A stretch of DNA of 64,000 bases from Trichococcus collinsii (GTDB lineage: Bacteria; Bacillota; Bacilli; Lactobacillales; Aerococcaceae), in assembly GCF_900107505.1 (NCBI RefSeq), contig NZ_FNQH01000002.1:434001-498000 (forward strand). The letters are read 5' to 3'. The notes beneath the pieces were generated by a model, which saw only the letters and a program-made list of their open reading frames with translations, searched no databases and was not told where the DNA came from. The translations under genes were made by a program, and so were the position numbers. Positions within the stretch are counted from its first letter, which is position 1. Every line of letters begins with the position of its first letter. This document shows positions 25,571 to 33,266 of the stretch, piece after piece.

Positions 25571-26992
25571 ATGGCTCAAAATCAATTAACAGGCGCTACA
25601 AAACGGCCATTCGGATTCCGTGACCTACTCGGATATTTCATGGGCGACTTCGGCTGCAATATGAGTTTCACGCTAATTTCCAGCTATATGTTCATCTTCT
25701 ATACACAATACATCGGGATTTCCTTGGCCCACTATTCCATTGTCATTCTGATCACAAAAATCCTCGATGGCATCAATGATCCGATCATCGGCGCGATCGT
25801 CGACCGCATGGGTGCAAACAAAAAAGGCGAAAAATTCAAACAATGGATTCTCCGCGGAGCTCCTTTCTTGGCATTGGCAGCGACCGTCATGTTCATCGAC
25901 GCAGCCGACTGGAGCTATCCTGCTAAACTTGGCTTGTGTATCGGTGGCTACATCTTATGGGATATCACTTATACAGTCGTTAACGTACCTTACGGCGCCT
26001 TAAGCTCTGTTATGACTTCCAAACCTTCACAACGCGCTGCTCTATCCAATGCACGTTCTTGGGGATACATCATCGCCGGTGTTCCTCTAGGCATTCTGAT
26101 TCCGATGTTCGCTTACGAACAGGTCACAAAAAACGGCCAAACAGCCAGTATTTTCCGCGGCGAAAGAATGTTCCCTATTGCTGTCATTTTGGGTGTCGTT
26201 TCCATCGTCGCCTTTGCCCTTCTCTATCTGAATACGGAAGAACGCATCCAACACATAGAGATTGAAGGCGAAGAAGTGAAATTCAACTATTTCAAGACAT
26301 TAAGAGACTTCTTCCGCAACCGCGCAATTCTGGGTATTGCTCTTGCCTCCATCGCGCAGATACTGTTCATCATGGGCGGGAACCAATTGCACCAATTGAC
26401 TTACCAGATGTACTTTGGGGACGGAACTTTGAGTTCTTACTCCATCCTGACACAAATTATCCCATTGTTCGTGGGTACTGCTATCGGTGGTGCCTTGGTC
26501 GGAAAATTGGGGAAAAAGGAATTATCCACTTGGCCTTTGATCGGCTCCATCGCAGTCTATGCTTTCCTTTACTTGGTCGAAATCACAAACCCGATTCTTT
26601 GGATCGCGATGCAGATCATCGCAAACAGCTTCGCCTTCGGTTTGACGATCTACACCTGGGGTATGGTTGCTGACGCGATCGATTTTCAAGAGTGGAAGAC
26701 CGGCATCCGGAATGAAGGTTCGGTCTACGCTACTTACTCTATGCTGCGTAAAGTCGCACAAGGCTTCGGCCAATCCTTCATCCCTGCAGCTATAGCTATC
26801 CTGATTCCAACATTGGATGTCAAGAATCCTGTAACTTGGACCGCCGAAAACTCACTGGCCATCAGGGATATGGCTGCCCTGTTCCCACTGATTGGCTATG
26901 TCCTGATCTTCATCTGCTTCAAGTTCATCTTCAACTTGGACAGAAAAACAGTTGCTGAGATGCAATCCGCTTTAGGCCGTGACGAAGAATAA
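25571..26992 (+). CDS. GPH family sugar:cation symporter (hexuronide type)
   Basis: Integral membrane symporter of the glycoside-pentoside-hexuronide family, 473 residues with about 12 membrane segments. Family marks: GYFMGDFGCNMSFTL near the N-terminus, DGINDPIIGAIVDR (about 66-79) and EWKTGIRNEGSVYATYSML in the second half. The frame is open from 25553, but GGGAGGAAG sets ATG 25571. Shared operator with the divergent IclR gene and the adjacent uronate operon point to glucuronide or glucuronate uptake; other glycosides remain possible. Confidence 0.9.
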   Translation: MAQNQLTGATKRPFGFRDLLGYFMGDFGCNMSFTLISSYMFIFYTQYIGISLAHYSIVILITKILDGINDPIIGAIVDRMGANKKGEKFKQWILRGAPFLALAATVMFIDAADWSYPAKLGLCIGGYILWDITYTVVNVPYGALSSVMTSKPSQRAALSNARSWGYIIAGVPLGILIPMFAYEQVTKNGQTASIFRGERMFPIAVILGVVSIVAFALLYLNTEERIQHIEIEGEEVKFNYFKTLRDFFRNRAILGIALASIAQILFIMGGNQLHQLTYQMYFGDGTLSSYSILTQIIPLFVGTAIGGALVGKLGKKELSTWPLIGSIAVYAFLYLVEITNPILWIAMQIIANSFAFGLTIYTWGMVADAIDFQEWKTGIRNEGSVYATYSMLRKVAQGFGQSFIPAAIAILIPTLDVKNPVTWTAENSLAIRDMAALFPLIGYVLIFICFKFIFNLDRKTVAEMQSALGRDEE

Positions 26993-27001
26993 CCCATCCA
27001 C

Positions 27002-27043
27002 AAAAAAAAAACCCAACTGGATTACTTCCGGTTGGGATTTTTT
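27002..27043. terminator. Bidirectional terminator between symporter and ilvD
   Basis: CCCAAC (27012-27017) and GTTGGG (27031-27036) with a CCGG-type inner stem, A-run on the left and T-run on the right. It can end both convergent transcripts. Confidence 0.88.
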
Positions 27044-27046
27044 GTA

Positions 27047-28744
27047 TTATTCGTGTTCTGCAAAGAACTCTTCTGGCGTCTTCAGAACGCCTCCGGTATT
27101 GGCTGATGTAACCAAAGCGGCGTAACGTGCCAACCAACCTGTCTTCACTTTCGACACAAAGCGTGTTTGTTTTTTCTTTCTTTCTTCCAGCACTTCATCA
27201 GCAACGCTTACGTTGATCGTACGGTGCTCCAGATCGATGACGATTTCATCGCCGTCTTCAATTAAGCCGATTGGGCCGCCTGAAGCTGCTTCCGGAGAGA
27301 TGTGTCCGATTGCGATACCGCGAGTGGCACCGGAGAAACGGCCGTCCGTGATCAGGGCAACGTCACGGCCTAAGCCGCGTCCCACGATGGAAGATGTTGG
27401 CGCCAGCATTTCGGGCATTCCGGGTCCGCCTTTAGGGCCTTCATAGCGGATGACGACAACATGGCCTTTTTTGACTGTGCGGTTATCGATTGCTTCCGCC
27501 GCTTCATCATGGCTGCTGAAGCAGATCGCTTTTCCAACGAATTTTTTGATGTCTGCATCCACGCCGCCTACTTTGATGACGCCGCCGAAAGGAGCGATAT
27601 TCCCGTTCAGGATGGACAAGCCGCCGACCGGAGAATAGGCATTTTCGTATTTATGGATGACTGCTTCATTCTTTATTTCGTGATCCGCGACATTTTCACG
27701 GATCGTCTTGCTGGTGACAGTGATACGGTCCGGATGCAGGTTGCCGTGTTTGATCAATTCATTCATGATCGCCGGCACACCGCCCGCCTCATGAACGTCA
27801 TGCATGGAGTATACAGATGATGGTGCTATTTTTGAGAGGTACGGAGTTGTTTCCGCAATCTCGTTGATGCGGTTCATGTCGTAGTCGATTCCGGCTTCTT
27901 TCGCCAAAGCCAGTGTATGCAACACCGTATTTGTCGAACCGCCCATCGCCATATCCAAGGCGAAGGCATCATCGATGGCATCAGCAGTGATGATGTCAAG
28001 CGGTTTGATGTCTTTTTTGACCAAGTCCATCAATTTGAAGGCCGCTTCGCGGATCAGTTCTCTTCTCTCGTCGCTGACTGCCAAAGCAGTACCGTTGTAA
28101 GGCAATGCCAATCCCAATACTTCCATCAAACAGTTCATCGAGTTGGCGGTGAACATCCCCGCACAAGAACCGCATGTTGGGCAAGCATTGGCTTCCATAT
28201 CGAAGAATTCTTCCTGGGTCATGTTACCTTCTTTGAAAGTGCCGACCGCTTCAAACATGGATGACAATGTCAGAGCCTGTCCGGTAGCGGAAAGTCCCGC
28301 CTTCATCGGGCCGCCCGAGCAGAAAATCGCCGGAACATTGGTGCGGACAGCAGCCAACAGCATACCCGGTGTAATTTTATCGCAGTTCGGGATATAGAAG
28401 ACACCGTCGAACCAGTGTGCGTTGATGACCGTTTCAGCGGCATCAGCAATGATTTCGCGTGATGGCAATGAGTAACGCATGCCGATGTGTCCCATCGCAA
28501 TCCCGTCATCGACACCGATAGTGTTGAACTCAAAAGGAATCCCGCCGGCTTCACGGATCGCTTCTTTGGCGATATCGCCTAATTCTCTCAAATGCACGTG
28601 ACCAGGCACGATATCTGTATAGGAATTGCAGACAGCTATGAACGGTTTGTCCATGTCCCCTTCTTCCCTGATTTGTCCGGTCGCTCGCAATAAGGAACGA
28701 TGTGGCGCTTTATCTATTCCCTTTTTGATTTTATCACTACGCAT
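27047..28744 (-). CDS. ilvD: Dihydroxy-acid dehydratase
   Basis: Fe-S dehydratase forming the keto acids for valine, leucine and isoleucine. 565 residues, full length. Fe-S ligands are in [11 protein letters not shown] (about 120) and [18 protein letters not shown] (about 190). [15 protein letters not shown] and GGSTNTVLH are family blocks. Although sugar-acid dehydratases are related and uronate genes are near, its upstream leader peptide ends in Leu-Leu-Val-Ile-Ile codons, which firmly ties it to branched-chain amino acid synthesis. No other ilv genes are in the window. Confidence 0.95.
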   Translation of the reverse strand: MRSDKIKKGIDKAPHRSLLRATGQIREEGDMDKPFIAVCNSYTDIVPGHVHLRELGDIAKEAIREAGGIPFEFNTIGVDDGIAMGHIGMRYSLPSREIIADAAETVINAHWFDGVFYIPNCDKITPGMLLAAVRTNVPAIFCSGGPMKAGLSATGQALTLSSMFEAVGTFKEGNMTQEEFFDMEANACPTCGSCAGMFTANSMNCLMEVLGLALPYNGTALAVSDERRELIREAAFKLMDLVKKDIKPLDIITADAIDDAFALDMAMGGSTNTVLHTLALAKEAGIDYDMNRINEIAETTPYLSKIAPSSVYSMHDVHEAGGVPAIMNELIKHGNLHPDRITVTSKTIRENVADHEIKNEAVIHKYENAYSPVGGLSILNGNIAPFGGVIKVGGVDADIKKFVGKAICFSSHDEAAEAIDNRTVKKGHVVVIRYEGPKGGPGMPEMLAPTSSIVGRGLGRDVALITDGRFSGATRGIAIGHISPEAASGGPIGLIEDGDEIVIDLEHRTINVSVADEVLEERKKKQTRFVSKVKTGWLARYAALVTSANTGGVLKTPEEFFAEHE

Positions 28745-28774
28745 TGCTGTCTCCCCTTTTTTCCTTATATTTAT

Positions 28775-28873
28775 AAAAAAGAAGCCCTCATGTGATATAG
28801 GGCTTCAGCTTACGTCGAGCCCTGATTCACTAAGAATAGGACTCAACTAATTGAATAGTTTGAATCCTAGGGC
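28775..28873 (-). promoter_or_regulatory. Transcription attenuator of ilvD
   Basis: Four RNA segments: 1 at 28861-28873, 2 at 28818-28829, 3 at 28799-28806, 4 at 28781-28788. Segments 3 and 4 (GAAGCCCT/AGGGCTTC) plus six T's form the terminator. Segment 2 (AGGGCT) can instead pair with segment 3 as antiterminator, and segment 1 (GCCCTAGGATTCA) can pair with segment 2. Segment 1 overlaps the leader stop codon, so a ribosome stalled on the Leu/Val/Ile codons would free segment 2 and allow read-through. Confidence 0.88.
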
Positions 28874-28944
28874 ATAATAATGACTAATAAAGTGTTTACA
28901 GCATGGTAAGTCGTCGTACTGCGTGCGTTCATTCTTCTCATCAT
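28867..28944 (-). CDS. ilvD leader peptide
   Basis: 25-codon reading frame with a strong GAAAGGAG ribosome binding site. It begins MMRRMNARSTTTYH and ends TLLVIIMP, with five branched-chain codons in a row just before the stop. This is the classic layout of ilv and leu attenuator peptides: translation speed over these codons reports charged tRNA-Leu, -Val and -Ile. It lies between a good promoter and a terminator/antiterminator pair. The peptide itself is probably not functional. Confidence 0.88.
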   Translation of the reverse strand: MMRRMNARSTTTYHAVNTLLVIIMP

Positions 28945-28974
28945 ACTGCAACTCCTTTCATTATCTTTCTTTAA

Positions 28975-29003
28975 ATATTAAATCTAAATTAGAAATAAGT
29001 CAA
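28975..29003 (-). promoter_or_regulatory. Promoter of the ilvD leader
   Basis: Minus strand -35 TTGACT (28998-29003), 17-base spacer, -10 TAATAT (28975-28980). Start site would be near 28968, about 24 bases before the leader ATG. Confidence 0.8.
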
Positions 29004-29056
29004 TGCTTTTATTTTTCTATCATATTCCATTCGGCTGTCTCCATGAACCCTTACAA

Positions 29057-29701
29057 CTAAAGGACAGGAACAGGCGAAAAGTTTTCCGGAAAGCAGAGAT
29101 CCGCATTATCCAAATCGATAGAATCGATGATCATTTCCGTTTCGTATGCCAAACCATGCTCGCCCTCACTCAAGGTCAGCTCATTGAAATGACAAAGGAT
29201 TCCTTCATACAGGGGCACAAACGGCAATGCTTCCAAAACATCTGTTGGCCTCATTAGTGCCACGGGCTTGTTGGCTTGCAGCACGTCCCCCTCCACTAAT
29301 ACAGTAGAAATAAAATGAGAACAAAAATAATAATTTTTCCTATTCCATTCCTTATTGAATAGAGCCGGCAATAGTCCTAGCAGATTATAATGGTATTTTT
29401 CTTTGTCCTTCTCGAATGAAGAAACATAGGCTCTCATGACAACCGCCTGTTCCTCTGACACAGTCAACGCATAAACCGCACATTTTGCCCGGCTGTAGAA
29501 AGCGGATGTCACATCTTCTTGTATGAACCCACCTATAAAAGGGTTATTGGCTTTTTTGCGGCCGAAACTGAAGGTATCCGCTAGTTCTGCATCAAACGCC
29601 AAGGATACGTGGTTATATTTTTTTCTCGTGAACAATTTGATGATCCGCGTCAATATCGATCCTGTATCCGTCAATAATAAATAAATCTTCTGATCTGACA
29701 T
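29057..29701 (-). CDS. Permuted papain-like (NlpC/P60-type, YiiX/YycO-like) protein
   Basis: 214 residues, no signal peptide or clear membrane segment. The early KKYNHVSLAFD (His at about 31) and the later NYYFCSHFISTVLV (Cys at about 127) are in the order His then Cys, as in circularly permuted papain-fold enzymes of the YiiX/YycO group. An N-terminal element IYLLLTDTGSILTRIIKLFT precedes. Function may be hydrolysis of an amide or thioester in the cytoplasm or at the membrane. It stands alone, with GGAGCATCAGG before the ATG. The family assignment is by motif only. Confidence 0.65.
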   Translation of the reverse strand: MSDQKIYLLLTDTGSILTRIIKLFTRKKYNHVSLAFDAELADTFSFGRKKANNPFIGGFIQEDVTSAFYSRAKCAVYALTVSEEQAVVMRAYVSSFEKDKEKYHYNLLGLLPALFNKEWNRKNYYFCSHFISTVLVEGDVLQANKPVALMRPTDVLEALPFVPLYEGILCHFNELTLSEGEHGLAYETEMIIDSIDLDNADLCFPENFSPVPVL

Positions 29702-29999
29702 CCTGATGCTCCTAATTTGTTATTACAAAATCCGGCTTCCAAACCTATTATTCAGGTTGCTGATAAGATTGGCCATCCCGTTGCAGCAAATGAAAAGTCG
29801 TTCTGTTTTTGTACCCATCCTTTCATTATACCAAAAACATTTAGGCTGGATGCAACTTTTCAGAAAATTATCTTTATCTTCTTTTTTGTTTCATTCGTCT
29901 CTCCGCTACCGATACTAGGATAGTCGAAGAATATCTGATAAGATAGTAGAAAAATAGAAGAAACACAGAAGAAAAGATGATTAAAAGGAGCACACATAC

Positions 30000-31169
30000 A
30001 TGTACCATTGGTCTAAACTATCCAAAAACTATCCGGCATCCAGCATCCGAAAGATGGCGAAGTTGGCGGCCCAATTTGATGACACACTGATGCTGACGAT
30101 GGGCGAACCGAATTTCGAAACGCCGGAAAGCATCAAAAAAACCGCGCAGGATGCGATCGCCGCAAATCATACGCACTACGGTCCCAATGTCGGCGAACTC
30201 GCTTTCCAACAAGCCGTTGCCAAAAAATATACGGACCAGATCGGTATCCCCTTCGATCCGAATGAAGTCATGGCAACTTTCGGCGGAACGGAAGCCATCC
30301 TGCACGTGATGATGGCGATTCTCAATCCAGGCGACGAGGTGGTCATCGCCGACCCGAGCTATCCAAATTATCTTGGTCAGATCATGCTTTTGGGAGCTAA
30401 AGTCGTCCCGGTGCCCGTCTACGAAGCAAATTCATTCAAGATGCAGGCTTCCGACATCGCGCAAGTTCTGACCGACAAAACACGCCTGATCATCCTGAAC
30501 ACGCCAAATAATCCGATGGGTTCGATCCTTGATCAGTGCGATATGGAAGCCATCGTGGCTTTGGCCGATCGCCATCAGATTGCGATTCTGTCTGATGAAG
30601 TCTATGAAAGCCTCATTTATGATGGAAAGAAACATTTCAGTCTGTTCCAGATACCCGGGGCTAAGGAAAATCATTTCGTCGTGAACAGCTTATCCAAAAC
30701 CTATGCGATGACGGGCTGGCGGATCGGTTATGTCGTCGGCAATACGGAGGCCATTGATCGCATGGCTGAGTTCAGGGAAGGTATCGGCTTCTGTGTCCCT
30801 CCCTTCATCCAGGAAGCCGCAATCACTGCAATCACAGGACCGCAGGATGATGTCCGTTATTTTCTGGAACAATATGACCGTCGCCGCCACATCATCGTTG
30901 ATGGCTTAAACCAGATTCCAGGCTTCCATTGCCTGAGTACGGAAGGCGCCTTCTATGCCTTCCCGAACATCAAGGCATTCGGCAAGTCCTCCTATGATTT
31001 TGCGATGGAAATCTTGACGGAAACCCACGTGGCGCTGACACCGGGCTCCGCTTTCGGGAAAATGGGCGAAGGCTACTTGAGGATTCCGTTCGCTGAATCG
31101 GAAGAAGTCCTGCAGGAAGCCGTTGACCGCATCAAAGCTTATATCATAAAAGCTTATCCGCATTTATAG
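30000..31169 (+). CDS. Class I/II pyridoxal-phosphate aminotransferase
   Basis: 389 residues, fold type I aminotransferase of the aspartate/aromatic group. PLP Lys lies in NSLSKTYAMTGWRIGYV; other blocks are TMGEPNFETPESI, YPNYLGQI, NTPNNPMGS and the C-terminal YLRIPFAESEE with the substrate carboxylate Arg. ATG 30000 follows AAAAGGAG. It is a single gene with its own terminator. A second, differently related aminotransferase is at 43483. Specificity (aromatic, aspartate or other) cannot be read reliably. The 298 bases upstream hold no gene. Confidence 0.9.
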   Translation: MYHWSKLSKNYPASSIRKMAKLAAQFDDTLMLTMGEPNFETPESIKKTAQDAIAANHTHYGPNVGELAFQQAVAKKYTDQIGIPFDPNEVMATFGGTEAILHVMMAILNPGDEVVIADPSYPNYLGQIMLLGAKVVPVPVYEANSFKMQASDIAQVLTDKTRLIILNTPNNPMGSILDQCDMEAIVALADRHQIAILSDEVYESLIYDGKKHFSLFQIPGAKENHFVVNSLSKTYAMTGWRIGYVVGNTEAIDRMAEFREGIGFCVPPFIQEAAITAITGPQDDVRYFLEQYDRRRHIIVDGLNQIPGFHCLSTEGAFYAFPNIKAFGKSSYDFAMEILTETHVALTPGSAFGKMGEGYLRIPFAESEEVLQEAVDRIKAYIIKAYPHL

Positions 31170-31172
31170 AAC

Positions 31173-31205
31173 AAAAAAACGACGAGTCTCCTCGTCGCTT
31201 TTTTT
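31173..31205. terminator. Bidirectional terminator
   Basis: CGACGAG (31180-31186) and CTCGTCG (31191-31197) flanked by A-run and T-run; it serves the aminotransferase and, in reverse, pgsA. Confidence 0.92.
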
Positions 31206-31209
31206 ATCA

Positions 31210-31755
31210 TTAGTTATCTGTTTTGGCTGACTTGTTTTTTCCCCATGCTTGCCAGACATGGTAGGCATACTGGGAGAAGGTGATGACAGCCAATCCCCCG
31301 ACGAACAGCTGCAGGTAGATCAACCCAGGCAGACGGAACAAGGAAAGCAGGATCGTGGTAAAAATCAGGACAGTTGTGGCTTTTCCGAATATATTCGCCG
31401 GCACGATGATTTTCGGCTCGACATTCAACAAAGCCACGCCCAGCAGTATCTGTAGGCCGTCTTTTATCAATACGATCAGGAAAAACCAGTTTTCAATATA
31501 CCCGATGTCCATCAAGGTGTACAGAACAGAAATCTGCATCACTTTATCCGCAAACGGGTCAGCCACCTGCCCGAATTTGGTGATGGCATCATATTTCCTG
31601 GCAATGTAGCCATCGATGATGTCGGTAAGGCTAGCGACCAGAAAAATGATCATCGCCCAACGTACCGGATGCGCCACATCGGAATAGAAGACCATCAAAT
31701 AAAAAGGGATCAAAAACAGGCGTATCAGCGTCAGGATGTTCGGTACACGTTTCAT
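31210..31755 (-). CDS. pgsA: CDP-diacylglycerol--glycerol-3-phosphate 3-phosphatidyltransferase
   Basis: Membrane enzyme making phosphatidylglycerol phosphate. 181 residues with about four to five membrane segments. The CDP-alcohol phosphotransferase signature is complete in the stretch DIIDGYIARKYDAITKFG followed by QVADPFADKV (about 45-72). Ends with a basic tail. GGGAGGCCAAATTT precedes the ATG. Usual length and start PNILTLIRLFLIPFY. Confidence 0.95.
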   Translation of the reverse strand: MKRVPNILTLIRLFLIPFYLMVFYSDVAHPVRWAMIIFLVASLTDIIDGYIARKYDAITKFGQVADPFADKVMQISVLYTLMDIGYIENWFFLIVLIKDGLQILLGVALLNVEPKIIVPANIFGKATTVLIFTTILLSLFRLPGLIYLQLFVGGLAVITFSQYAYHVWQAWGKNKSAKTDN

Positions 31756-31848
31756 AAATTTGGCCTCCCAGCTACCATTGGCGTACTTCTTACATATATT
31801 TTAATCTATAGTGCGTTCTTTAGCTATTTTTAGCAGAGTCGAATGCAA

Positions 31849-31895
31849 AAAAAATTCAGAAACCAAGCAGCCGGATGGCAGCAGATTTCTGAACG
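31849..31895 (-). terminator. Terminator of the gamma-glutamyl hydrolase-like gene
   Basis: TTCAGAAA (31857-31864) pairs with TTTCTGAA (31888-31895), inner GCAGCC-type stem, followed on the minus strand by eight T's. Confidence 0.88.
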
Positions 31896-31899
31896 ATCT

Positions 31900-32649
31900 T
31901 CAATAATGCATGACGTTGTCTTGATAATGGATGCCCGTCCCCGCTAGGAAGACGATTTCATCGAAGAAATATTGCATTTTCTGGGAAGAGGCCAGCATGA
32001 ATTCTGGATGCCACTGCACCGCGAAGATGTTTTGGCTTCTTTCTTTTGCTTGGAAGGCTTCGATCAACCCATCTGAGCTCCAGGCAATGGCTTCAAAAGG
32101 CTCCGCCAATTCCTTGACGCCTTGGTGATGGAAAGAGTTGACGAGATGTTTCTCACCTAAAAAGGAACGTAAGAAATTATTCGGCGCAATCGCAATCGAA
32201 TGGGAAGCATATTGGATGTTCGTTTTTTGGTCATGTTGGACATCATACTCTTCCAGCTGGCTAATATCCTGATGCAGGCTTCCGCCAAAAGCGACATTGA
32301 TCAGCTGCATCCCGCGGCATACCGCAAAAATCGGTTTGCATTGGTTGTAGGCCTCTCTAGCCAAAGCAATCTCGAAAGCGTCCCTCGCTGGATGCGTGAC
32401 ACCCAATCGGTGCGTTGGTTCCTCATCATAAAGAATGGGGGATACGTCCTGCCCGCCCGCCAAAATTAATCCGTCCACAGCATTGATGTAATGTTCTGCA
32501 TCCATGGGATCGCTGATGGGAATCACGAGCGGAATCCCCCCTGCTACTTGTACACCATCGATAAACCCTTGCGGTGTGTAGGTTTTTTCCATCTGATTAC
32601 CGAGTTCAGCGCTCAAATGGTTGCCTCCAATTCCTATAATCGGTTTCAT
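31900..32649 (-). CDS. Class I glutamine amidotransferase-like gamma-glutamyl hydrolase (PuuD-like)
   Basis: 249 residues of the peptidase C26 family. Catalytic Cys in IFAVCRGMQLINVAFGG (about 110), and His/Glu in FAVQWHPEF (about 212). The first part shows IGIGGNHLS and DGLILAGGQDVSP. Relatives hydrolyse gamma-glutamyl-GABA or other gamma-glutamyl amides. No polyamine genes are adjacent, so the substrate is open. GGGAGGAATAAGGG precedes the ATG. It has a 220-base leader with its own promoter and a small Cys-containing reading frame. Confidence 0.88.
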   Translation of the reverse strand: MKPIIGIGGNHLSAELGNQMEKTYTPQGFIDGVQVAGGIPLVIPISDPMDAEHYINAVDGLILAGGQDVSPILYDEEPTHRLGVTHPARDAFEIALAREAYNQCKPIFAVCRGMQLINVAFGGSLHQDISQLEEYDVQHDQKTNIQYASHSIAIAPNNFLRSFLGEKHLVNSFHHQGVKELAEPFEAIAWSSDGLIEAFQAKERSQNIFAVQWHPEFMLASSQKMQYFFDEIVFLAGTGIHYQDNVMHY

Positions 32650-32722
32650 CCCTTATTCCTCCCGTCACATTTTTTTTTAATGAAGTGCGGTCATGATCTG
32701 CAGACACTTCCCAAAAAGGCTG

Positions 32723-32800
32723 TCAAATGAGCGCACGATGTACAAGCTTAACTTTACCGCAACACATATACATGTCCATGCAGCTGTCCATCATTCTCAT
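32723..32800 (-). CDS. Possible upstream peptide, 25 codons with three Cys
   Basis: Short frame in the leader of the gamma-glutamyl hydrolase-like gene; it begins MRMMDSCMDMYMCCGK and ends LVHRALI. Ribosome binding is weak (GGCGG; best spaced for the third Met at 32794). It begins 70 bases after the -10. Three Cys codons, two adjacent, recall Cys-sensing upstream peptides, but no terminator hairpin with a T-run was seen between it and the gene. Confidence 0.4.
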   Translation of the reverse strand: MRMMDSCMDMYMCCGKVKLVHRALI

Positions 32801-32869
32801 TCCGCCGCCCTATTATTGCGATTCAATAAATTTTTTCACCAAATTCACATTTAAAAATAAATTAATGCT

Positions 32870-32898
32870 ATTGTAACGTGCTGTCATGCCTCTGTCAA
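32870..32898 (-). promoter_or_regulatory. Promoter of the gamma-glutamyl hydrolase-like gene
   Basis: Minus strand -35 TTGACA (32893-32898), 17-base spacer, -10 TACAAT (32870-32875). It lies in a 617-base gap before argH whose other half (32900-33209) is A/T rich without a recognised gene. Confidence 0.78.
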
Positions 32899-33209
32899 TG
32901 ACGAGTTGTGGTGTTTTTCATTGCAACATCTCATTTTTATTCTCCATTTTTCATGAATATCCTTGATTTTTCTTGCTTTTTGGACGCTTTTGCTCTAGGA
33001 TTCAATATAGAAAATAAAATTAAAAAAGAATGAGAATACTTGTACCGGTATATTTTTTTTGGGGACAGAGTAGCATTAAAAACGGATAGATTATACGCAA
33101 TTGCAAAAAGAGATTGAACTCGCATTCGAAACAATTGTACAATTGACAGAGGCAAAAGAAAAAAGCAGCAATCAATATTGAAGCGTATTAAAATACTATC
33201 GTAAAGAGT

Positions 33210-33252
33210 CAGGGCGTCGAGTGTGGTCATCCACATCAAGACGAACACCCTG
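33210..33252 (+). promoter_or_regulatory. Leader hairpin next to the argH ribosome binding site
   Basis: Nested stem: CAGGG/CCCTG outside, GTC/GAC, then TGTGG-TCAT-CCACA. The argH ribosome binding site GAGGAGG follows 3 bases after the outer arm. It could stabilise the mRNA or modulate initiation; no known riboswitch class is recognised. Confidence 0.5.
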
Positions 33253-33266
33253 CCGAGGAGGAAATT

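Noticed and set aside
27047-28744. ilvD as a sugar-acid dehydratase of the uronate pathway
   Set aside because: Sequence blocks are those of IlvD, and its leader peptide codes Leu, Val and Ile, so branched-chain synthesis is the better call.
28796-28856. Similarity of the ilvD leader to the repeat at 17097
   Set aside because: Only about 10 bases (AGTTGAGT-CT) agree; the leader segments are explained by the attenuator.
33080-33181. 33-codon open stretch ending in AKEKSSNQY with protein-like composition
   Set aside because: No start codon with a ribosome binding site and no recognised family; it could be a gene remnant but the evidence is too thin.
32937-33248. 103-residue hydrophobic open frame on the minus strand upstream of argH
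   Set aside because: No ribosome binding site, low-complexity content, and it runs through the argH leader hairpin; it looks like a chance frame in A/T-rich DNA.
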